Assembly: GCF_014117445.1 (NCBI RefSeq)
Contig: NZ_CP059851.1
Span: 1,798,001 to 1,862,000 of the forward strand
Length of the DNA stretch: 64,000 nucleotides
Source of the DNA: Sandaracinobacteroides saxicola
GTDB taxonomy: Bacteria; Pseudomonadota; Alphaproteobacteria; Sphingomonadales; Sphingomonadaceae
Direction: 5' to 3'
Shown here: positions 32,798 to 41,203 of the stretch, one piece after another
Position numbering within the stretch: the stretch's first letter is position 1
Layout: each line of letters begins with the position of its first letter
Translations under genes and position numbers: made by a program
Notes under the pieces: generated by a model
The model's database searches: none
Told to the model about the DNA's origin: nothing
What the model saw: the letters and a program-made list of their open reading frames with translations, nothing else

Positions 32798-34371
32798 CGG
32801 ATAAACCCCGGACGACGCGCCAGCATGACGAGCGGCGCGACCGACAGCCCGACAAGGGCAAGCAACCGGAATGCGTCCTGATAGGCAAGGGCCGAAGCCT
32901 GAAGATGCGCACGCCCGACAATCAGCCCGGCGAGATGCCCGTGTGCAGTACCACCTGACACAGCAAGGCCCCCGAATGCCTGAGATGCGGTCGCGGCTGC
33001 GGCGTTCACGTTTTCGAGGATTGCTGACTGGTGCAAGTCGGTTCGCAAGCGCAGAAAGGTTGCGGTCAGCGTACCCGCGACTGTACCGCCAAGATTGGCG
33101 GCAGCGTTCCATAGCACGCCCGCCGAAGCACCTTGCGTCGGTGACACATCGCCTGTCGCAACGAGGAGCAATGACGTCGCAACGATTGGCACAGTTGTGA
33201 AGGCGATGAGCTGCGACGCGCGGAACTCAGGCAGCCCCCAGGTCGAAGTCACCGCAGCGTCCAAGGCGGTGCCGGCTGCGAGCAACATCAGCGCGGTGGC
33301 GCACATCGCGCGCGGGTCGAGCCATTTCGCAACATGCGCGGTCAGCGGGTAAAGCAGCACATGGAGCATGACGATCGGCGCAAATACGGTCGCAACCTGG
33401 TTGGGCCGCAAACCTGTGAATGTGGCGAGTGCGCCGGGCACGAGCACCGTTGGCTCGACGAGTGGCAATCGCCAGAGGAGGTTGACCGCGAGCGCGACGC
33501 CAAACCCGCCGCTCGCCATAAGCCCGATTTCGACGAGTGGTGTTGGATGGACGGTCTCGATGATCAGGAACGCCGCGAGCGCGACGCTGCCGATCAGGAG
33601 CAAACCGCCGACCCAGGCGGCGTCGGTCCAGAAGAAGCGGTCGGCCTGCCCGAAGCCAAGCAGCATTGCGGCGAGGCCGATCGCCAGTGCCGCATAGCCG
33701 AACCAGTCGAGGCCGGTGATGTGACGGCGATCGAAACCCTCCGCAGGGAACACCGAGAGCGCCACTGCGCCGATGGCGATCGCGGCGATCGCCGTGGCGA
33801 GGAAGACCCAGGGCCAGACTGCGCCGCCGTCGAGCCACGCAGCGGCAGGGAGCGCGAGCATCGCGGGCGCGGTGCCGACAAAGGCGACCCAGGCGAGGCC
33901 CGGCCATGGGCTGCGCCCCGCAAACGCACGGAAGGCGAGGCCGAAGGCGACGATCGAAAAGCCGCCCGCCGACAGGCCATGCAGCAGGCGCGCTGAAACC
34001 GCAGTGCTGAAATTACCCTCCACCGCCGAAGCGAGGCACGCGGCGGCGAACAGGGCGGCAAGCAGCGCGAGATAATGGCGCGGGCCGAGCGCGCGCGACA
34101 ACGGCGACGCGAGCGGAAGCATGAACACCAGCCCCGCCGGATAGACCACCCGCAGCCACGACGCCTCGACCGTCGACAGCGACAGCCGACCGCCGACGTC
34201 GGCAATGCCGACCCCGAGCAGTTGCGCGGTGATCCCGGTCGCGAACGTGCCCGCGAGGGCGACCGCGAAGCCGGCCAGGCGACGCTCGGCGATTACCGGC
34301 GACGACGGCGCGGACTCAGGAGCAGCGCTTTGCGCCAGCGTCGCGCCGACCGGGGCCACCGCCTCCGCCAT
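32794..34371 (-). CDS. EmrB-like DHA2 MFS efflux transporter
   Basis: A 525-residue inner-membrane transporter with about fourteen hydrophobic segments. The N-terminal part holds LGVGIADVGGRLSLSTVEASWL (split as LGVGIADVGGRLSL, STVEASWL), the DHA2 helix-1 block. VYPAGLVFMLPLASPLSRALG contains the helix-2/3 loop. The ATG at 34371 overlaps the stop of a tiny upstream frame. It forms an EmrAB pair with the next gene. No outer-membrane factor lies in this operon; the NodT protein at 46 kb could serve. Confidence 0.9.
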   Translation of the reverse strand: MAEAVAPVGATLAQSAAPESAPSSPVIAERRLAGFAVALAGTFATGITAQLLGVGIADVGGRLSLSTVEASWLRVVYPAGLVFMLPLASPLSRALGPRHYLALLAALFAAACLASAVEGNFSTAVSARLLHGLSAGGFSIVAFGLAFRAFAGRSPWPGLAWVAFVGTAPAMLALPAAAWLDGGAVWPWVFLATAIAAIAIGAVALSVFPAEGFDRRHITGLDWFGYAALAIGLAAMLLGFGQADRFFWTDAAWVGGLLLIGSVALAAFLIIETVHPTPLVEIGLMASGGFGVALAVNLLWRLPLVEPTVLVPGALATFTGLRPNQVATVFAPIVMLHVLLYPLTAHVAKWLDPRAMCATALMLLAAGTALDAAVTSTWGLPEFRASQLIAFTTVPIVATSLLLVATGDVSPTQGASAGVLWNAAANLGGTVAGTLTATFLRLRTDLHQSAILENVNAAAATASQAFGGLAVSGGTAHGHLAGLIVGRAHLQASALAYQDAFRLLALVGLSVAPLVMLARRPGFIR

Positions 34372-34372
34372 C

Positions 34373-34468
34373 TCAGCCGCGCATGCCGTGGGGATCGAGC
34401 AGGTGCGTGCGCGCCACGCCCTTGGCGAGGCGCGCACGCTTGTCGATTACGCCCGCGTTACCGCTCAC
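34373..34468 (-). CDS. Possible 31-residue peptide between SOD and EmrB
   Basis: GTG at 34468 overlaps the SOD stop (GTGA), and its TGA overlaps the region of the EmrB ATG. The peptide is basic and soluble (DKRARLAKGVARTHLLDPHG). It may be a translational relay that couples EmrB to SOD rather than a working protein, or an N-terminal extension artefact. Confidence 0.3.
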   Translation of the reverse strand: MSGNAGVIDKRARLAKGVARTHLLDPHGMRG

Positions 34469-35070
34469 GACACGCGCTCGGGCAAGCGGCTCTCCGCCCC
34501 GCGCCAGTCGATCAGCGCGCCGAGCCACGCCTCGACATAATCGGGCCGTCGGTTTTGGCGGTCGAGATAATAGGCGTGCTCCCACAGATCGAGGACAAGC
34601 AGCGCCGTGACGTTCGGCTCGATCTCGGGACAACCGGCGTCATGCGTTGCCGCAATTGCGAGCGTTCCAGACGGCTTGACGACGAGCCATGCCCAGCCCG
34701 ATCCGAAGTGTCCGGTCGCGACCGCCGTGAACTGCCGATTGAACCCGTCAATGCCGCCAAGGTCACGGTCGAGCAGCGCGCGCAGCCGGCCAGACGGCGT
34801 CGCGGCGTGTGGCGTCATCGACAGCCACTGGATGTCATGGTTGAGGAGCTGACCGACCTGGTTGGCAAGCACGGTGTTGCCGTCGGCGTGGGCGCGGCGC
34901 AACAGATCGTGCGCGCCCAGCCCCTCGAGTGCGGTCCCGGCGACAAGCGCATTCGCCTTGTCGACATAGGCCTGGTGATGCTTGCCGTGATGGAACGCAA
35001 GCGTGCGTGCCGACACATGAGGCTCGAGTGCGTCCAGCGCGTAAGGCAAGGGCGGCAGGGAAAAGGGCAT
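34465..35070 (-). CDS. Fe/Mn superoxide dismutase
   Basis: A 201-residue cytosolic enzyme converting superoxide to oxygen and peroxide. Metal ligands are His in LAFHHGKHHQAYVDK, His in LLNHDIQW and the Asp/His pair in LDLWEHAYYLD. The opening PFSLPPLPYALDALEPHVSA is typical of the family, with the start at 35070 after GGAG. ATHDAGCPE replaces the common QDAGNP block, a small variation. It sits inside an efflux/redox operon, which suggests that the substrate of the operon redox-cycles. Confidence 0.9.
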   Translation of the reverse strand: MPFSLPPLPYALDALEPHVSARTLAFHHGKHHQAYVDKANALVAGTALEGLGAHDLLRRAHADGNTVLANQVGQLLNHDIQWLSMTPHAATPSGRLRALLDRDLGGIDGFNRQFTAVATGHFGSGWAWLVVKPSGTLAIAATHDAGCPEIEPNVTALLVLDLWEHAYYLDRQNRRPDYVEAWLGALIDWRGAESRLPERVS

Positions 35071-35081
35071 TGCTGGCTCCA

Positions 35082-35756
35082 TCAGGTGGGGACGGGCATG
35101 GGCGCGGATCTGCGACGGACCTGCGCGTCGGCCGGGATGAGGCGGAGATAGGCGCGCTCGAATCCGATCGCAGTTGCAGGGCTGGCCGCGAACAAATGGG
35201 CAAGATCAGCCGCGTCCCAGCAGGCGAGTCTGACCGGCCCTGCAGCGACAAGTGTGGCGGCATAGGGGTGGTCGGCGACGAGTGCAGCTTCGCCGATGAT
35301 CGAACCCGGATCGAGGCGGCCGCGCAGCCGCGTGCCGGCATAGACATCGACCCGCCCCGACGTCAGCACCATGACGGCGTGAGCCCGGTTGCCCTCGCGC
35401 GCGAGCACCTCGCCGAGGGCGGCATCGATCCAGCGCAGATCGCGCGCGAGCCGCCGGAACTCGCACAGGCTCATGTGCGGGAATGTTTCTGCTTTCAGCC
35501 GCGCAATTTCAGGGGCGAGATCGTCGGGCCGCCGTTCGCGGAGCAGGCGCGCGAGCGCCCAAGCGTTGATGAAGAGATAGACCGATCCCCACAGGATCGG
35601 CGGCCAGAGCGGCGTCGCCGCCGCAAAGAAATTGTAGCCGAGCCCGACAAGCCCCGAGGCGATGCCGACGCCCCGCAACCACGCCATGTCGCGCATCGCG
35701 AGCGACAGCGCGCCAAGTGCGAACGCAAAATGGCCGACGAGGTCGATGGCGTTCAC
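35082..35756 (-). CDS. Membrane protein with a cyclic-nucleotide-binding (Popeye/CRP-like) domain
   Basis: A 224-residue protein. Residues 1-70 form about three membrane helices (HFAFALGALSLAMRDMAWL; ILWGSVYLFINAWALARLL). Residues 95-200 form a beta-roll cNMP-binding domain with the phosphate-binding-cassette-like stretch LDPGSIIGEAALVADHPYAA. No HTH is present, so it is a sensor and not a CRP-type regulator. The layout resembles POPDC proteins. It overlaps the genes on both sides by 2-4 bp. Ligand and output are unknown. Confidence 0.75.
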   Translation of the reverse strand: MNAIDLVGHFAFALGALSLAMRDMAWLRGVGIASGLVGLGYNFFAAATPLWPPILWGSVYLFINAWALARLLRERRPDDLAPEIARLKAETFPHMSLCEFRRLARDLRWIDAALGEVLAREGNRAHAVMVLTSGRVDVYAGTRLRGRLDPGSIIGEAALVADHPYAATLVAAGPVRLACWDAADLAHLFAASPATAIGFERAYLRLIPADAQVRRRSAPMPVPT

Positions 35757-36733
35757 GGGACAATCACCGTCTTTGGTGGCGCAATTCCTGCCTCCATCGC
35801 CGCATGAAGCGCGGCAACGTCGTCGAGGCCGATCGTCGCGACCTCCGACGCGGCATAGCGCCCCTCGGCCACACCGCGCAGGATAGCCTCGAGCGCGGGC
35901 GGATCGGGTCGGACCATGAGCATCGAGGCACGAATGCCCCGCGCGAAATCGGCATCAGACGGCGGCTCGGTGGTGCCGACCAGCACACCGCCTTCCACGA
36001 GCCAAGGCCGCAGAAGGGCGCGAGTCGAGCCCCCGACCAAGTCGACGACGGCATCGACAGGACCGACCTGCCCTTCGCGCATCGTCTCGGCGGTGACCAG
36101 GCGGTCGTAGCCGGCGCCGGCGGCATCCATGCCGCGGTCCCGCGCGACGAGCCCGATCAACGTGCGCGCACCATTTTCGCGAGCGAACTGCGCAAACCAG
36201 TGCCCCACGTTGCCGAGTGCGCCCGCAACCAGAACACGCGCTGCGCCCTGAACCGTTTGAGCAAGCGCCCGACCGGTGAGCGCCGGGGTGACGAGCCCGG
36301 CCGCCACCGAAGGTGCGACCGCGACGGGCCGCTCGGCGAGCAGCAAGGCAGGAACGGCGACATATTCGCAGGCTGCGCCCGAAGCGCGGTAATCGAGCAT
36401 CGCGGCCACCGGCGTGCCCGGCGCCCACCCTTCGACGCTCTTGCCGCGCTTGACCACATTGCCCGCCAGGTCCCAGCCGGGAATGGACGGCAGTTCGCGT
36501 GGCATCAGGCTGGCGACGCGACCGGCACGGACGTTCAGGTCAAGTGGGTTGATGCCGCAACCGAGCACACGCACCAGCACCTCATGTTCGCCGAGCGGCG
36601 GCAGGCGGACCTGTTCGACGGCAAGAACGTGCGGCGGCCCATAGGCCCCGAACCGACACGCGCGCATGTGCAGAGATTGGACATCGATCGCAGGCTCGTC
36701 GCGCGCTGCGGTGGGGGCGGCAACGTCAGCCAT
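35753..36733 (-). CDS. Zinc-independent quinone oxidoreductase (MDR superfamily)
   Basis: A 326-residue NADPH-dependent reductase. GroES-like domain at about 25-140 (GCGINPLDLNVRAG, IPGWDLAGNVVKRG) and Rossmann domain at about 165-290 with VLVAGALGNVGHWFAQFA as the NADPH motif. The structural zinc Cys set is absent, as in quinone reductases. Family members reduce quinones or enones. It overlaps the isochorismatase-like gene upstream and the cNMP-binding membrane gene downstream. Confidence 0.88.
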   Translation of the reverse strand: MADVAAPTAARDEPAIDVQSLHMRACRFGAYGPPHVLAVEQVRLPPLGEHEVLVRVLGCGINPLDLNVRAGRVASLMPRELPSIPGWDLAGNVVKRGKSVEGWAPGTPVAAMLDYRASGAACEYVAVPALLLAERPVAVAPSVAAGLVTPALTGRALAQTVQGAARVLVAGALGNVGHWFAQFARENGARTLIGLVARDRGMDAAGAGYDRLVTAETMREGQVGPVDAVVDLVGGSTRALLRPWLVEGGVLVGTTEPPSDADFARGIRASMLMVRPDPPALEAILRGVAEGRYAASEVATIGLDDVAALHAAMEAGIAPPKTVIVP

Positions 36734-37334
36734 GGCCAGCGCCCTCGATCGGCGGCAGCACGTCTGAAAACAGCAGACCGATGAGCTGCTGGCCGGCCGC
36801 TGTCGACCAGTCCTGCACCAGCTCGGCGATCAGCGTGTTGGTGGCGGTCAGCACCACGCCCGCCGCCGCCATCCGCCGCCGCGCCATCTCTTCGGACACG
36901 TCATAGGGCGAGCCGCTGGCGTCGAGCACACCCTGCACCCGATACCCATCGGCAACAGCGGAGATGGCGGGAAACACCAGGCAGACATCAGTCGTCACCG
37001 CCGCCATCACCAGATTGCGCTTGCCCGTGGCTTCGACTGCCGCCTTGAAATTCGCGTCGCGCCACGCGTCGGCAATGCCCTGGCGCTTGATGCGCACCGC
37101 ATACTCGTCGGGGAGCAGCGCGGCGAGTTCGGTCGCGAGCGGCCCCTGTGTGTGATCCTCCTGGCTGGTCGTCAGAACGATCGGCATGTCGAGCACGCGC
37201 GCGGTCTTCGCGAGCGCAATTGCCATCCGGAGCGAATGCGCGCGGTCCATCGTCCGGATGAGGCCCATAGTGCCAACCTGATGATCGATCAGCAGCAGCG
37301 CGGTGTCCTTTGGTTCGAACGGCGTCGTTTCCAT
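36726..37334 (-). CDS. Isochorismatase-like cysteine hydrolase
   Basis: A 202-residue hydrolase. Catalytic Asp is in LLLIDHQVG, Lys in the region IKRQGIADAW and Cys in AVTTDVCLVFPA (about 119). The start at 37334 follows GAAGGA. Family members cleave amides, ureas or vinyl ethers. It is the first gene of the nine-frame minus-strand operon, divergent from an AraC regulator. A related protein without the Cys lies at 42852. Confidence 0.9.
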   Translation of the reverse strand: METTPFEPKDTALLLIDHQVGTMGLIRTMDRAHSLRMAIALAKTARVLDMPIVLTTSQEDHTQGPLATELAALLPDEYAVRIKRQGIADAWRDANFKAAVEATGKRNLVMAAVTTDVCLVFPAISAVADGYRVQGVLDASGSPYDVSEEMARRRMAAAGVVLTATNTLIAELVQDWSTAAGQQLIGLLFSDVLPPIEGAGHG

Positions 37335-37766
37335 GAATTGGCATCCTTCAGCCCCGTTGGCGCCACGAACGGGTCCCGCCACCCTGGCCTTTGGGCAGCG
37401 GGACCCGACGGGCGGCGGAAGGGGGTGATCCGCGGCCCGGGGTGGGTTGCGCGGTCAATGGGGGGCGGACCGTGCGATGCTTTGAATGCCGCAATCTGGC
37501 CGGATCTGTCTTTCAGGCACGGATACCGTTTTTCAGTTTCTTGCTGTGCCCGGGCCAAGTGCCTTGTCTTGAGATTGAAGTATTGCAATAGTATCGCTCT
37601 ACCGTCGCAATTGAGTGCGCGCCTTGGCCGGGCGACGCGCGGCTATCCCGCCTGCGACGAGCAGACGGAAGCATTTCATGACGAGCTTGGCCGATTCCTG
37701 CAGCCGCGCGCCTGACGTGTCACCACACGATCATGCCGCGCAAATCGGCTGGCAGGAGCCGCGGTC
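37335..37766. promoter_or_regulatory. Divergent promoter region between the redox operon and AraC
   Basis: About 430 bases without a supported gene between the isochorismatase-like gene (minus) and the AraC gene (plus). The region near 37560-37610 is AT-rich and contains the perfect 10-bp palindrome TATTGCAATA (37581-37590). This is the natural place for the AraC site and for both promoters, but the exact boxes cannot be fixed by eye. Confidence 0.45.
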
Positions 37767-38645
37767 GTGAACGTCGACTACACGCACATCGACTGGTTTG
37801 AAACCGGCCAGGTCGCGCCGTTCGTGATGGCGCGCCAGATGCTCGGCCCGGCTTCGGGCGCAGCGATGTATCGCTGCGCGCAACCCGCTGGAGACATGTC
37901 CGACCCGCCAGCAGCAAGCCTGATCCTGGCCCGACTGCGCTCGTCTGCAGCGCCGGGTCTTTTCGACCTGGGGTCGGGCCGAAAATCGTTCACGCCGCTG
38001 GTGAACCACATCGCAATCACGATGCCGCATCAGGGCACGACCTATATCCTCGACAAAGCGCACGAGCTCGATGCCTTGGTTTTGCCCGTGGCCGAGATCG
38101 ACCGCATCGAGCCCGACCGCAGCGGCGCCCCCATCGACTTCGACGGTCTCCACGCGAATTTTGTGCGCGACCAGATCGTCTCGACGCTGCTCGACATGGT
38201 CTGGGCGTCCTGTGATGGCGGTTGCGAGAACGAGCGGTTGCTGCAGGAGTCGCTGATCGCGTCGATCATGCATCGACTGCGCACACTGGCCGGGTCGCAC
38301 GCGCGCAGTCCCGTGGCGTTGGACGCGCAGACGCTTGCTCGCATCGTCGACTGCATCGAAGCCGATCTCGCGGGCGACCACTCCCTGGTCGAACTCAGTG
38401 CATCTGTCGGCATGACCGCGTCCGCGTTCCACCGCGCGTTCCGCGAAACCACCGGCAGGACGCCGCACGCCTGGCTGCTCGAGCGCCGCGTGGAACGCGC
38501 CAAATGCCTGTTGAGGCAGACGGATGAAACTATTGCCAATGTCGCCTACGATGTCGGCTTCTCGAGCCAGGCGCATCTGACATCGACATTCACCAAGCGA
38601 CTCGGCGTCAGTCCCGCGCGCTATCGGCGCGAGCAGCGGTCGTGA
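37767..38645 (+). CDS. AraC-family transcriptional regulator
   Basis: A 292-residue regulator. The N-terminal effector domain resembles the AraC-binding-domain-like type. The two C-terminal HTHs (about 190-288) are LVELSASVGMTASAFHRAFR and ANVAYDVGFSSQAHLTSTFT. The start is GTG at 37767 with GGCAGGAG upstream. It is divergent from the isochorismatase/quinone/EmrAB operon, so it is the likely activator. Its C-terminal 35 residues nearly match those of the next gene, which starts 4 bp before its stop. Confidence 0.92.
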   Translation: MNVDYTHIDWFETGQVAPFVMARQMLGPASGAAMYRCAQPAGDMSDPPAASLILARLRSSAAPGLFDLGSGRKSFTPLVNHIAITMPHQGTTYILDKAHELDALVLPVAEIDRIEPDRSGAPIDFDGLHANFVRDQIVSTLLDMVWASCDGGCENERLLQESLIASIMHRLRTLAGSHARSPVALDAQTLARIVDCIEADLAGDHSLVELSASVGMTASAFHRAFRETTGRTPHAWLLERRVERAKCLLRQTDETIANVAYDVGFSSQAHLTSTFTKRLGVSPARYRREQRS

Positions 38646-39493
38646 GCGTTTTGATCAGCGATGCCCTGCTGTCGCCACCTTTGCGACTGGCATACTACGC
38701 ATCCGACCGGTTCAGCGCGGAGCTGATCTCACCGGGAGCGTCGGTGTGGGAATATGATGATGTCTGTCCGTGCGATGTCGCTCTCTTTGCAACTGCGCCC
38801 TTCTCATCGCGCTTCGCCGCCGACTTTTCGCCGATACGTAGTTGTTCATCGCCTGGACGGACGATCAACTTCCATCTCGCCGGCACCTCCATAAAGGAGC
38901 GCGAGGTCACGCTTACCGGCCGCCATCTCGTTGTGGGTTTCCAGTCGGGCATCGGAACGCACGCGGGGGTCGGCAACGCAGCGCCGCTCCAATTCCATCG
39001 TGATGCGCGCGCGCAGATGCTGGTCGATGAAGTGTGTCGGACATTGTTATCGGAAACGAGTGCGCTTCCCGGCGAAGCTTTGCTGATTGACGGTCTGTTG
39101 ACCGCGTTGCAGGGGCTGATCCTGTCGGCAGCAGCTCCCTCTCGGCTTGCCGCGAAACGCGCGTGTCTGTCAGATGCCGAGGCCGCGCTTGTGGCCGATC
39201 ACATCGAAGCATCGTTGGACGATGGCCACTCGCTGGCGAGCTTGGCAACGCTTGTCGGCCGCGAACCGATCAGCTTCACCCGGGCATTTCTTGATCGCTT
39301 CCGCCAAACGCCGCATCAATATCTGATCGACCGGCGCATTCAGCGTGCGCGCGAATTGCTTGAGGGGAGTTCGCAGACGATCGCGGACATTGCCTATGGC
39401 GTAGGCTTCTCCAGCCAGGCGCACCTGACATCGACCTTCACGAAGCGGCTTGGCGTCAGCCCGGCGCGCTATCGCCGGGAATGCAAACTTTAA
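38642..39493 (+). CDS. AraC-family transcriptional regulator (tandem paralogue)
   Basis: A 283-residue AraC protein that overlaps the previous one by 4 bp. The HTH region is LASLATLVGREPISFTRAFL and IADIAYGVGFSSQAHLTSTF. The last about 35 residues are almost the same as in the upstream AraC, while the N-terminal domains differ, so they probably respond to different ligands but read similar sites. The ATG is not obvious and the start is GTG at 38642. Confidence 0.9.
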   Translation: MSVLISDALLSPPLRLAYYASDRFSAELISPGASVWEYDDVCPCDVALFATAPFSSRFAADFSPIRSCSSPGRTINFHLAGTSIKEREVTLTGRHLVVGFQSGIGTHAGVGNAAPLQFHRDARAQMLVDEVCRTLLSETSALPGEALLIDGLLTALQGLILSAAAPSRLAAKRACLSDAEAALVADHIEASLDDGHSLASLATLVGREPISFTRAFLDRFRQTPHQYLIDRRIQRARELLEGSSQTIADIAYGVGFSSQAHLTSTFTKRLGVSPARYRRECKL

Positions 39494-39615
39494 GGCAAGC
39501 GTCCGAGACAATGGCCACCATTGGCAGAATTGCGAAATTCTGTTCGGTTGGTTGAAAGACAGCGAGACCGTCCGCTGTCAGCGTGATCGCGACGTTCCAT
39601 CGCAAGGCCCCCGAC

Positions 39616-40131
39616 ATGATCAACACTGGCATCGAAGAGCGCATCGCGCGACTGGAGGCCGAGGCGGCCGTTCGCCAGACAATTGCCAGCTTTTCCGATG
39701 CGGTCGGGCGCGATGACCGGCCCGCGTTCCACGCGCTGTGGACCGAGAACTGCGTGTGGGAAATCGGCGAGCCCTATCTACTCGTCGGGCGCGGCATCGG
39801 CGAGATCGCGCCGATGCTCGACCGGCTGATGGTGGGCTGGGAATTCTTCGTGCAGCTGACGCATTCCAGCGCCGTCGACATCGCCGATGATCTCGAGCAT
39901 GCGACGGCGCGATCCGAAATCCGCGAATTCGCGCGCCAGACCGACCAGTCGCGCAGCTACGACAATTTCGCGATCTACGACGACGCGCTGGTAAAGGTCG
40001 ACGGCCACTGGCGCTTCGCGCGGCGCAGCTACCACTATATCTGGGTCGACGACACGCGGATCACTGGCCACGGCTACAAGCTGCCGCCGAACCTGGGACG
40101 ACCGTTGGCCCTGCAGAGGCGGCTCGACTGA
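39616..40131 (+). CDS. SnoaL-like/NTF2-fold protein
   Basis: A 171-residue NTF2-fold protein. Helix EERIARLEAEAAVRQTIASF leads into FHALWTENCVWEIG, the usual Trp-turn. KVDGHWRFARRSYHYIWVDD is the closing sheet. Proteins of this type include scytalone-dehydratase-like and ring-hydroxylase-like small enzymes; catalytic residues are not certain. It follows the AraC genes by about 120 nt. Confidence 0.8.
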   Translation: MINTGIEERIARLEAEAAVRQTIASFSDAVGRDDRPAFHALWTENCVWEIGEPYLLVGRGIGEIAPMLDRLMVGWEFFVQLTHSSAVDIADDLEHATARSEIREFARQTDQSRSYDNFAIYDDALVKVDGHWRFARRSYHYIWVDDTRITGHGYKLPPNLGRPLALQRRLD

Positions 40132-40133
40132 TC

Positions 40134-41060
40134 CTATTGACGGATGCGCCACTTCGTCCCGGTCGCGACCATCTCGGCCACGGGTCCTGCGAAGAACGTC
40201 CATGCATCCTCGTCGTCGACCGGCGGGCGCAGCTTTCCGAGCGCCCGCCGTTCTCTCAGCCCGGCCTCGGAAGCCCGCCGCGCTAATTCAGCGGCGTCGA
40301 TCTTCAGCGAGTTGGAAGCCTGCGCGATCGCCTTGACGATGCCAGGTGCGAGGAAACGGTCTTCTTGCGTAAATGCGATCCCTCGCGGCGAGGGCTCACC
40401 GTCAATGGTCCCCGCATTGTTAACGCCCTGCGCGTCGAGCCACGCGACGCGAAGGTACGAGTCGAGGGCAGCCGGGTAGTCGCCAATCTTTTTGAACGCC
40501 TCGGCCTGCTCAAGCCTGGTATTACGATAAAGGCCTAGAGACCGGGTCCGAATAAATTCGACTTGCTCGTCAGTCAGGCGATCGGGATCGGTTGCCAGCG
40601 ATGCGGTGCGGCGAGCTCTCCAATCTTTGACCGGAGAGTCGACCGGCAGCAGCACGAAGAAGCGGATCGATACGCCGTCCGCGCCGACAACTATGTCGTA
40701 GAGTTCGGCCCCGTGCACATGACCGGCGTCGATTACCGGCCCCACAAGCTCCGCCGCGACTTCCCTCGGCAGATATCCGATGTGCAATTCTTCCTGACGG
40801 ACGCCGCGCAGCAACCGGCGGCAGCTGGCATAACCCAGCACTTTCACCGCGTTGGGGTCGTGTGGGTTGCCGCGTTCGCGCTCTAGCCTGACGCCATAAT
40901 GTTCACCCTGCCTCTCGGCCAGACGAACTGCTTCGACAAACCTGCGAACCTCATTGGCACGGAAAGAAGTTCCTGCAACGGCTAGCAGCGGCGTCGTCTG
41001 CACCCATTTGCCGAGAGGTCGCATCCGACCGGTGCCGACACTCGTTTCCATCTCCGACAC
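40134..41060 (-). CDS. HIRAN-domain protein
   Basis: A 308-residue protein. The HIRAN domain spans about residues 23-125 (VAGTSFRANEVRRFVEAV; VRLERERGNPHDPNAVKVLG; HIGYLPREVAAELVG), a fold that binds single-stranded 3' DNA ends in eukaryotic HLTF. The rest has TPR-like helices (RLEQAEAFKKIGDYPAALDSYL) and no helicase. The start may be GTG 41060 or ATG 41051. It is transcribed against its neighbours and has no clear link to them. Confidence 0.8.
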   Translation of the reverse strand: MSEMETSVGTGRMRPLGKWVQTTPLLAVAGTSFRANEVRRFVEAVRLAERQGEHYGVRLERERGNPHDPNAVKVLGYASCRRLLRGVRQEELHIGYLPREVAAELVGPVIDAGHVHGAELYDIVVGADGVSIRFFVLLPVDSPVKDWRARRTASLATDPDRLTDEQVEFIRTRSLGLYRNTRLEQAEAFKKIGDYPAALDSYLRVAWLDAQGVNNAGTIDGEPSPRGIAFTQEDRFLAPGIVKAIAQASNSLKIDAAELARRASEAGLRERRALGKLRPPVDDEDAWTFFAGPVAEMVATGTKWRIRQ

Positions 41061-41203
41061 GTTCGGACGATCGATGCTTAGTCGTCAAGGTAGTCTTTGC
41101 GGGGAGCTATGCGTCTTCGCAGGAATCTGAAAACCGCCTTCCGCGACTGAAAGACCGTAGCCTCGAAGCGGCGCATGACTTGCTCAGATGACGAGGTGTG
41201 CCG

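Noticed and set aside
30945-34468. Calling the EmrAB/cytochrome segment a respiratory cluster
   Set aside because: No oxidase or reductase catalytic subunit is present. The cytochrome is joined to efflux and detoxification genes.
35717-36784. Plus-strand frame of 355 codons
   Set aside because: Antisense to the quinone oxidoreductase, which has complete MDR motifs and coupled neighbours.
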